A stretch of 27,499 nucleotides of DNA from DAISJM01 sp036821485 (GTDB lineage Bacteria; Verrucomicrobiota; Kiritimatiellia; CAIQIC01; JAGNIJ01): contig DAISJM010000046.1 of the NCBI GenBank assembly GCA_036821485.1, positions 1 through 27,499 of the forward strand, given 5' to 3'. This document shows positions 22,067 through 27,499 of this stretch, one piece after another (position 1 is the stretch's first letter; every line of letters starts with the position of its first letter). A program made the position numbers and the translations under genes. The notes under the pieces were generated by a model. That model searched no databases. It was not told the origin of the DNA and was given only the letters and a program-made list of their open reading frames with translations.

Positions 22067-22288
22067 GTGGGATCGAAGCTACAGATGAAGCGCTCTGGGG
22101 AACTGCTGAGAAAGGTCTTGCGGAGCCAGCGCGACTGCCGCCGCGCCTCCTTCAACGTGGACCGAATGCCCACGCTGGCGGGACTCTCGCTGGCGGGGTT
22201 GTTTGTGGATCGAGCGGGGCTCGACGCGTTTGTGGTGGGCGAATGCATAGTGAGCGAAGCGGAGGAGGTAAGACATGCGGTCGCGTAA
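22067..22288 (+). CDS. Small protein, first gene of the sigma-54 cluster (73 aa)
   Basis: No family is recognised. The GTG at 22067 is chosen because GGAGGT lies 6 nt upstream; an in-frame TTG at 22046 would come before that site. The protein has a basic start ('MKRSGELLRKVLRSQRDCRR') and a more hydrophobic middle ('LAGLSLAGLFVDRAGLDAFVV'), too weak for a clear membrane helix. It overlaps the CBM48 gene by 14 nt, so the two are co-translated. As first gene under the sigma-54 promoter it may be regulatory. Confidence 0.6.
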   Translation: MGSKLQMKRSGELLRKVLRSQRDCRRASFNVDRMPTLAGLSLAGLFVDRAGLDAFVVGECIVSEAEEVRHAVA

Positions 22289-22556
22289 GAATGCCCGGAG
22301 AGTCTGCTTTCGCGTTCGAGCCCCGTCCGACCAGGCCGTCTATGTGGCCGGCACCTTCAACGGCTGGAATTCGCGTCAGAACAGGCTGTGGCAGGGACCG
22401 TTCAGCAAAGGCATCCATACAACGCATTTGTCTCTTCGGCCCGGGCGTTACGAATACAAGTTCGTGTTCGGCGGGGACTGGTTCCCGGATCCCGAGAACC
22501 CGGACACCGTCCATGACGGTCATGGTTCCGTGAACAGCGTGCTCAGGGTGATGTGA
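22275..22556 (+). CDS. Stand-alone CBM48 (AMPK-type glycogen-binding) protein
   Basis: This 93-aa protein is a single E-set/CBM48 domain: 'VYVAGTFNGWN' at about residues 22-32 and 'GRYEYKFVFGGDWFPDPENP' at about 57-76 hold the Trp, Lys and Asn/Asp residues used to bind branched glucans. In enzymes this domain sits at the front of glycogen-branching or debranching enzymes or in AMPK beta. Here it stands alone, so it likely tethers or regulates rather than catalyses. GGAGGT precedes the ATG. Confidence 0.85.
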   Translation: MRSRKNARRVCFRVRAPSDQAVYVAGTFNGWNSRQNRLWQGPFSKGIHTTHLSLRPGRYEYKFVFGGDWFPDPENPDTVHDGHGSVNSVLRVM

Positions 22557-22564
22557 CTTAGTTG

Positions 22565-22663
22565 TCCGGTCGGCGAGGGCGCGACAGGCAGAGAACAGGG
22601 CAGAACAACGATAAGGCGTTCAAGACGGCCGTTGAGCTCTGCCGCTGCCCCACGCCGACCGGA
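22565..22663 (+). ncRNA. Nested-stem leader upstream of homospermidine synthase
   Basis: TCCGGTCGGCG (22565-22575) pairs perfectly with CGCCGACCGGA (22653-22663). Inside it GGGC (22577-22580) pairs with GCCC (22647-22650), and GGCAGAG (22587-22593) with CTCTGCC (22637-22643). The stems are collinear and form one long interrupted arm of about 100 nt, ending 38 nt before the synthase ATG. No known riboswitch is recognised. It may be a regulatory leader. Confidence 0.5.
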
Positions 22664-22700
22664 TCTGCAATGTGGGAATCCCCGCAAGAAGAGGAGTGAG

Positions 22701-24155
22701 ATGATCATGACGAGGTTCGATGGAAGGGTAGTGATCACAGGCTTCGGTGTGGTGGCGCGGGCCACTCTACCGATGCTGTTGAAGCACGTGCGCGTGCCGT
22801 TGCACAACATCACGGTCATCGACTTCGCGGATCGCGAGGAAGCGCTCCGTCCCTGGATCGCGAAGGGGTTGCGCTTCGTTCGCGAGCGGGTCACGCCCAC
22901 GAACCTGCCGCGGCTGTTGTCGACGTACGTGGGGCGAGGCGGGTTGATCATCGACCTCGCGTGGAGCATCGATTGCTTCGACATCCTGGAGTGGGCCCAC
23001 AACAACGAAGTGCTCTATGTGAACGCCTCGCTGGAGTCTTGGGATACGGCCGGGGAGGACATGCACAAGTCAGCCCTTGATAAGTCGCTCTATGCCCGAT
23101 ACGAGCGACTGCTGCCGATCGCCGCCAAGTGGGCGCAGACGACCACGGCCGTGATCGATCACGGCGCCAATCCCGGTCTGGTTTCGCATTTTGTCAAGCG
23201 GGGCTTGCTGGATATCGGGGCGAAGGTCCTGAGGGAGAATCGGATGGCACGTACGCGTGCCCGCCGGATCGAACGTTTCCTGGAGGAAGAGTCGTTTCCC
23301 GAGTTGGCCCGCGAACTGGGCGTGAAGGTGATTCACTGCAGCGAGTGGGACACGCAGCGCGGTGGAAGACCGAAGCGGCCCGACGAATTCGTCGGCACGT
23401 GGAGCATTGAAGGCATGTGGGAGGAGTCCATTTCACCCAGTGAACTGGGCTGGGGCACGCACGAGAAACACCTGCCGCCGTTCTGCACGGTGCCAAAGAC
23501 GGGGCCGGCAAATCAGATCGTCCTGGCCCAGATGGGCTTGAATACGTGGGTCCGCTCTTGGGTGCCTAACCAGGAAATCGTGGGCATGGTCGTCACGCAC
23601 GGAGAATCCTTCGGGCTTTCGCACGCGCTGACAGTGCGCCAGGACGGACGGGTGCTCTATCGGCCTACGGTCCACTATGCCTATATGCCGTGCAACGACG
23701 GGATCGTCTCCCTGCACGAACTACGCTGCAGGAACTATGAGTTGCATCCCCGGCAACGCATTCTGACCGACGAAATCGCGGAGGGGATGGATCTTGTGGG
23801 AGCCCTGATCATGGGGCACCGGTTTCAGTCTTGGTGGACGGGCAGTATCCTGAGCATCGAGGCGGCGCGGAAGAAGGTGCCGCACGTGAACGCCACGGCC
23901 GTGCAAGTGGCGGCGGGGGTTCTGGCGGCGGTGCTGTGGGTGCTGCGGAACCCCCGCCGGGGCGTGTGCTTCCCCGAGGACCTCCCCCATGAGGAGATCC
24001 TGCGTCATGCCCGGCCCTACTTGGGCCGCGTGGTATCGCAGGCGTCCGATTGGACGCCGCTGCGTCGGCATCGGGTGTATTTCAGCGAGAACCCGGATGC
24101 CCAACCGGATCACAGCGATCCGTGGCAATTCAGGAATTTCCTTTTCCGACCGTGA
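22701..24155 (+). CDS. hss: Homospermidine synthase
   Basis: This 484-aa enzyme fuses aminobutyl groups from putrescine or spermidine to make sym-homospermidine with NAD. The Rossmann motif 'VVITGFGVVARATLP' is at about residues 10-24. 'IDHGANPGLVSHFVK', 'IHCSEWDTQ', 'GTWSIEGMWEESISPSELGWG' and 'VVTHGESFGLS' follow in the order of bacterial homospermidine synthases, a saccharopine-dehydrogenase-like family of about 480 residues. The ATG at 22701 has AGGAG upstream (ATG 22707 is possible). It lies in the sigma-54 cluster after a structured leader. Polyamine production under stress or nitrogen control is the likely purpose. It is intact. Confidence 0.9.
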   Translation: MIMTRFDGRVVITGFGVVARATLPMLLKHVRVPLHNITVIDFADREEALRPWIAKGLRFVRERVTPTNLPRLLSTYVGRGGLIIDLAWSIDCFDILEWAHNNEVLYVNASLESWDTAGEDMHKSALDKSLYARYERLLPIAAKWAQTTTAVIDHGANPGLVSHFVKRGLLDIGAKVLRENRMARTRARRIERFLEEESFPELARELGVKVIHCSEWDTQRGGRPKRPDEFVGTWSIEGMWEESISPSELGWGTHEKHLPPFCTVPKTGPANQIVLAQMGLNTWVRSWVPNQEIVGMVVTHGESFGLSHALTVRQDGRVLYRPTVHYAYMPCNDGIVSLHELRCRNYELHPRQRILTDEIAEGMDLVGALIMGHRFQSWWTGSILSIEAARKKVPHVNATAVQVAAGVLAAVLWVLRNPRRGVCFPEDLPHEEILRHARPYLGRVVSQASDWTPLRRHRVYFSENPDAQPDHSDPWQFRNFLFRP

Positions 24156-24162
24156 GGACAAC

Positions 24163-24246
24163 ATGGGACGACTGCACGAAACAAAGAACGACCTGTTGAG
24201 CACCCTGACCGAAGGCCGGCGGCATGTAATGAGGGCATCATCATGA
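24163..24246 (+). CDS. Very short ORF between hss and the membrane protein gene (27 aa)
   Basis: The ATG at 24163 is preceded by GAGGA, and its stop overlaps the next start in ATGA. The product (MGRLHETKNDLLSTLTEGRR...) is charged and has no known domain. The tight overlap and ribosome site suggest it is translated, perhaps only to couple the next gene. Confidence 0.4.
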   Translation: MGRLHETKNDLLSTLTEGRRHVMRASS

Positions 24247-24731
24247 ACATCTCGGACATCGTTCTGGTCTTGGTCGCGGTGGGCATAACGGTGGTGGCTC
24301 TTGCCGTGCAACTGTACAAGGTCCCCCGCAGCAGGGACAGGTTGGTTGAGGAGCTGCTGGAAATGCTCCACGAACCGGACGCCGCCCCGGGGGCAACGCT
24401 CGCCTCTGTGCCGCTGGGTAATCTTGCCGAGAGCTTGTTCAGGCATTTCGCGCAATCCGGGCTCTCGCGTCAGATTGTCGAATCGCTGGCTTCCCACGAC
24501 GCCGGCATCGACGAAGCCAAGGTGGCCGAGACGCTGAATGCGCGTGTGATCGAGGACGGATCTTGGGCTCTCCCGGCAAGCGCCATCAGGAAGGTGGTCA
24601 TGATCCTGATGGGCTCCGACCTCGTGGCGATGAGGAAAGGGCAACTTCGCCTTACGGAGTCGGGGCAGCAATTGCACAGGCTTCTTCAGGACCACTGCCC
24701 GGCCATGATGAGAAACCACCATTCCGCATAA
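24243..24731 (+). CDS. Membrane-anchored protein with winged-helix-like C-terminus (162 aa)
   Basis: One N-terminal membrane helix (residues 5-24, 'DIVLVLVAVGITVVALAVQL') anchors a soluble helical domain facing the cytoplasm. The end, 'RKVVMILMGSDLVAMRKGQLRLTESGQQLHRLL', looks like a winged-helix fold (recognition helix, wing, then helix). No named family is recognised. Its place between hss and the Rnk-like gene suggests a regulatory or scaffold role. Confidence 0.6.
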   Translation: MNISDIVLVLVAVGITVVALAVQLYKVPRSRDRLVEELLEMLHEPDAAPGATLASVPLGNLAESLFRHFAQSGLSRQIVESLASHDAGIDEAKVAETLNARVIEDGSWALPASAIRKVVMILMGSDLVAMRKGQLRLTESGQQLHRLLQDHCPAMMRNHHSA

Positions 24732-24747
24732 GGAAAGGAAACAAACG

Positions 24748-25182
24748 ATGAACAGCCAAAGCATTGTAATGACGACTTCGGATCACGCCGATCTGGACGA
24801 GTTGATCCGCGCAAACGGCAGACGGAGCGGTCTGCTGGACGGGCCGGCCTTGAGCCGCCTGGCCGGAGAACTTGCCCGGGCCAGCCTGGTGAGCCCCGAG
24901 GAACTGCCGCCGGATGTCGTGACCATGGGTACGGTGGTGAAAGCGCGGGATATGGATACGCGCGAACGCATGCAACTGGCGGTTGTCTGGCCGGAAGATG
25001 CCAACCCGCAGGAAGGGTGCATCAACGTCCTGGCACCGCTCGGGATGGCGCTGCTCGGTGCACGCGTGGGTGATGAGATCGAGTGGCCCGTGCCGCAGGG
25101 CAAACGGCGGTTGCGTGTCGACGCGGTGGTCTTTCAACCCAAGGCCGTTTCCCTGGTAGCGTCCGGGGCCGGGGGCGCCTGA
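24748..25182 (+). CDS. Rnk/GreA C-terminal-domain-like protein
   Basis: This 144-aa protein has a helical first part (residues 10-50) and a GreA/GreB C-terminal-type FKBP-like domain (about 55-135: 'VTMGTVVKARDMDTRERMQLAVVWPEDA', 'INVLAPLGMALLGARVGDEIEWPVPQGK'). This is the layout of Rnk, which binds RNA polymerase but lacks the Gre coiled-coil tip and is tied to nucleoside-diphosphate kinase and stress control. A true Gre factor is excluded by the missing acidic hairpin. AAGGAAA precedes the ATG. Confidence 0.82.
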   Translation: MNSQSIVMTTSDHADLDELIRANGRRSGLLDGPALSRLAGELARASLVSPEELPPDVVTMGTVVKARDMDTRERMQLAVVWPEDANPQEGCINVLAPLGMALLGARVGDEIEWPVPQGKRRLRVDAVVFQPKAVSLVASGAGGA

Positions 25183-25213
25183 TGAATGGGGCCGTCACGC
25201 GGAGGTTCGAGAG

Positions 25214-26437
25214 ATGAGACGCGGAACGACTGAACACGGTGTGAAGCAGGATTCGTTGAAGGAATCCTGGATCGTCGCGTGGGTATCGCAGAAGCGCGAT
25301 GAGGCGATCGTGCAGTGGTATGCCGATCTCATCGGCGGGCACAACAACTTCCGTGTGCGCGTGGTCCGCGAGGACTCGGAAGCGGCGGGAGACGCGATCC
25401 AGAAACTGCGCGAGCTCGCTGCAGCCGGATCGCTTGGCTTCCTCATCGTTCCTCTGACGACAGAGGGGCCGCGCGTGAAGGAGCTGTTCGAGTTCGTCGC
25501 GGAGTTCGATGTGCCCGCCCTGTTCGTGCGCCAGGCGCCCGGATGCAGGATACGTCGTGTTCTCGTGGCTTCGGCCGGCGGTCCGCACACGCTGCAGCAG
25601 CTGTGGATCGCGCGGGAGATCGGCGCGACGTTGAACGTTCCCATCAGCGGCGTTCGCCTCGTGGGGGCGGAGGACCATACTGATGTGCTGTGGTCCTCGC
25701 CGCCGACCGGCGACGCCCTCATGGAGAACTGGACGCCGCGGATTCTGGGCGTGAAGGGGGAGGATCGTCGGCTGATCTCGGATCATTTCGCCCAGGGTAT
25801 CGCGGCCTGCGTGCGACCGGGAGACCTGCTGGTGATGGGCGCGCCGAGTTCGCTCTATGCAGGGCGGATCGGTGAATCCATGCCGGCACTCGTGGCGCGC
25901 CAGACGAAAGCGCCGTTTATCGTGATGAAGTCCAAGCGCGCCGAATCCGTGACGCTACGCGGCTTATTGTGGGGCCGCCTGGTCCTGCCGGACCTTCGTC
26001 CGGCCAGCAAGGAGGCGGCCATCGCCGCCTTGGTCGAGGCGCTTGTCCGACACAACCAGGCGCCCCGGGCATGCAAGGAGAACCTTGTGCGACGGGCTCT
26101 GCGTCGCGAGCGGGTCGCATCGACGGCTGTAGGGTGCGAGACGGCGTTTCCCCACGTGCGGTTGCCGGGTTTCCACGGCGTTGCCGTCAGCCTGGCCATC
26201 TGTCCGGAGGGTGTTGATTTCGGCGGCGACGACGGACGCAGGACCAAGTTCGTCTATCTCCTGATCAGTTCGGAGGGGTTCTGCGACGAGCACCTCGCGG
26301 TCGTGGCCAGGATAGCCCGGCGTATGGTGCGCGACGAGATCAGACAAGCACTGTTGGGGTGCGCGACAGCCTCAGAAGTCCTTGATGTGCTCGAACCCCG
26401 CTTGGTCGCGGCGGGGGTCGGCGGGGGTGTCGCGTAG
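25214..26437 (+). CDS. Universal-stress-like domain fused to PTS EIIA (type 2)
   Basis: This 407-aa protein has residues 15-245 resembling one or two USP-type alpha/beta domains ('RRVLVASAGGPHTLQQLWIAREIGATLNVPISGVRLVG', 'GDLLVMGAPSS' and 'APFIVMKS'). Residues 265-400 are a PTS EIIA of the fructose/nitrogen class: 'VGCETAFPHVRLPG' carries the phospho-histidine H314, followed by 'GVAVSLAICPEGVDFGG' and 'VYLLISSEG...HLAVVARIARR'. The EIIA part could take phosphate from HPr/NPr and report carbon or nitrogen status. GGAGG precedes the ATG. Confidence 0.8.
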   Translation: MRRGTTEHGVKQDSLKESWIVAWVSQKRDEAIVQWYADLIGGHNNFRVRVVREDSEAAGDAIQKLRELAAAGSLGFLIVPLTTEGPRVKELFEFVAEFDVPALFVRQAPGCRIRRVLVASAGGPHTLQQLWIAREIGATLNVPISGVRLVGAEDHTDVLWSSPPTGDALMENWTPRILGVKGEDRRLISDHFAQGIAACVRPGDLLVMGAPSSLYAGRIGESMPALVARQTKAPFIVMKSKRAESVTLRGLLWGRLVLPDLRPASKEAAIAALVEALVRHNQAPRACKENLVRRALRRERVASTAVGCETAFPHVRLPGFHGVAVSLAICPEGVDFGGDDGRRTKFVYLLISSEGFCDEHLAVVARIARRMVRDEIRQALLGCATASEVLDVLEPRLVAAGVGGGVA

Positions 26438-26446
26438 GAGGCATCC

Positions 26447-27394
26447 ATGCGCAGCGACAAAGGAACAGAGAACAAGCGGGAAAGAGCTCAGGAGATGGGT
26501 GCCGTCTGCAGAGGGCTATGCGCGGGGCCGGAAGGCCAGGAACTCGAGTCCCATCTGCGTCAGCAGCAGAGACTCGCGACCCTCGGACTGTTGATCAGCG
26601 GCATCGCCCACGAAGTCAACAACCCTCTTACAACCGTCATGAACTACGCTCAGAGCATCATCGAGAGTGCGCCGGCGAACAGCCCCATATATTCGTTCGC
26701 CAGGGAGATACTCGGCAGCGCATCCTGGATAGCTGCCCTGATGAGGAACATGCTCGGTTTCGTTCGCGAAGGCCCGAGGAAGTACGATCCCGCGCGCATG
26801 ATCGACATCGTGAACGCCACTTTGTCGCTCGTTCATCCCCTGCTAAGCCGAAGTCAGGTGGAGATCGTGGTCAGCATTCCGCCGAACCTGCCTGCGGTCT
26901 TGTGCCGGAGCCAGGAGATTCAGCAGGTGCTGATAAATCTACTGACAAACTCGTGCGATGCGGTTGAGGCGCGGTATCCGTCGCCCGATCCAAACAAGAT
27001 CGTCTCTCTCAGCCTGCAGGTGGTTTCGGGTGACGGAAGGGCTTGGGTGCGCACCACGGTTGAGGATCGTGGCGTTGGAATCGCGCCCGAAGTCCAGGCC
27101 CGGATATTCGAACCGCTCTTTACCGGCAAAGCGGAGACCGGGGGCACGGGTCTAGGTCTGTGGATCTGCCAGAGGATCGCGACGAGCCACGAAGGCAGTC
27201 TATCGGTCGAGAGCGAGGCCGGGCAATTCACACGGTTTCACCTTGACCTTCCGGTAGATGGCGAGGTCCACGAGCGCCAGATCCGATTGCTCGAGCAGCC
27301 GGAATCGGACGACGCATGCGACGGTCCGAAGCCCGCTGCCGGTCGGGCGCCCGAGGCAGGGCGGAAGACAGACGAAGGGAGGGCTGTGTCATGA
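26447..27394 (+). CDS. Soluble histidine kinase without a sensor domain
   Basis: This 315-aa kinase has a short variable front (residues 1-40), then HisKA with H55 in 'SGIAHEVNNPLTTVMNYAQS', and HATPase with 'NLLTNSCDAVEARY', 'EDRGVGIAPEV' and 'GTGLGLWICQRIA'. A polar tail of about 45 residues follows. There are no PAS, GAF or membrane segments, so its input must come from a partner protein, perhaps the EIIA fusion encoded 9 nt upstream. GGAGG precedes the ATG. Its response regulator is not in the window unless it also feeds the one at 20474. Confidence 0.88.
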   Translation: MRSDKGTENKRERAQEMGAVCRGLCAGPEGQELESHLRQQQRLATLGLLISGIAHEVNNPLTTVMNYAQSIIESAPANSPIYSFAREILGSASWIAALMRNMLGFVREGPRKYDPARMIDIVNATLSLVHPLLSRSQVEIVVSIPPNLPAVLCRSQEIQQVLINLLTNSCDAVEARYPSPDPNKIVSLSLQVVSGDGRAWVRTTVEDRGVGIAPEVQARIFEPLFTGKAETGGTGLGLWICQRIATSHEGSLSVESEAGQFTRFHLDLPVDGEVHERQIRLLEQPESDDACDGPKPAAGRAPEAGRKTDEGRAVS

Positions 27395-27499
27395 GGCTAC
27401 GATGGCTGATCTACATGCTGAACAAGAGACGTGCCCGGTTCGTCCCGTGGGATGTGCTCGTGCCCGAGCCTGAGGGCCGCACGGATACTGAGCATCCGC
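27391..27499 (+). CDS. Partial gene at the window end, unknown product
   Basis: The ATG overlaps the kinase stop as ATGA. The visible 36 residues (beginning MRLRWLIYMLNKRRARFVPWD) are basic and aromatic with no domain recognised. The gene is cut by the end of the window. Confidence 0.5.
   Translation, partial: MRLRWLIYMLNKRRARFVPWDVLVPEPEGRTDTEHP

Noticed and set aside
23190..23200. Fourth copy of the TTTGTCAA promoter block
   Set aside because: It lies inside the hss coding region, without the flanking ATATTCC or a -10, and is a chance match.
24748..25182. GreA/GreB transcript-cleavage factor
   Set aside because: The N-terminal coiled coil with its acidic tip is missing, so a Rnk-like role is more likely.

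Overview
The window is high-GC bacterial DNA with two clearly different halves. No 16S rRNA or complete marker gene fixes the taxon. The fibre protein has 'TYSGDGAHLSG' and 'DPLWSNASNNYLRRDG' segments of a kind I associate with Verrucomicrobia, Lentisphaerae or Kiritimatiellae, and the window carries a homospermidine synthase and sigma-54 two-component genes. A PVC-superphylum host is therefore a reasonable guess, but only an inference.

Left half (1-17530): an integrated phage-like element. Bases 327-372 are the 3' half of a tRNA-Pro(UGG) on the minus strand, cut at the anticodon loop. This is the classic scar of integration into a tRNA gene, so the element starts at about 373. A 99-bp direct repeat of the tRNA 3' end and its terminator lies just outside. 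Every protein gene from 617 to 17430 is on the minus strand. In transcription order they are: terminase small and large subunits; an MgtC-like membrane protein; a small accessory operon (62-aa protein, RadC/JAB protein and three small proteins); portal; a proline-rich protein; a Mu I-type prohead protease; a 565-aa protein; scaffold-like protein, decoration protein and major capsid protein; a head-tail adaptor candidate; a fibre-like secreted protein; a holin candidate; a lipoprotein; a permuted NlpC/P60 hydrolase; and an AbiE-type toxin-antitoxin pair at the very end. No tail tube, sheath, tape measure, baseplate, integrase, repressor or replication gene is visible. Three matching promoters sharing CCTTGACAAA drive the terminase, portal and scaffold/capsid units, each followed by a strong leader hairpin. 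Three consecutive virion-type genes share a 'QRKAMFA + poly-glycine' module.

Junction (17530-18565): about 1 kb with no convincing intact gene. It holds a possible decayed mobilisation-gene remnant and a dense cluster of GC-rich stem-loops. One of these matches a stem-loop at 15034-15080. A long imperfect inverted repeat (about 14656-15021) lies upstream of the RadC operon.

Right half (18566-27499): regulatory and stress genes. A second mgtC-like gene is divergent from a histidine kinase plus NtrC-type response regulator. Downstream lie two tandem TGGGG-N7-CCCCA dyads and an excellent sigma-54 promoter (22000-22016). These head a co-directional cluster: a 73-aa protein, a CBM48 glycogen-binding protein, homospermidine synthase (with a nested-stem leader), a 27-aa ORF, a membrane-anchored protein, a Rnk/GreA-C-like protein, a universal-stress/EIIA fusion, a soluble histidine kinase and a gene cut by the window end. 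The simplest reading is that the two-component pair controls this cluster through sigma-54, linking nitrogen or carbon status to polyamine and reserve metabolism. Whether this half is chromosome or island cargo cannot be decided, because the other attachment site is not in the window.
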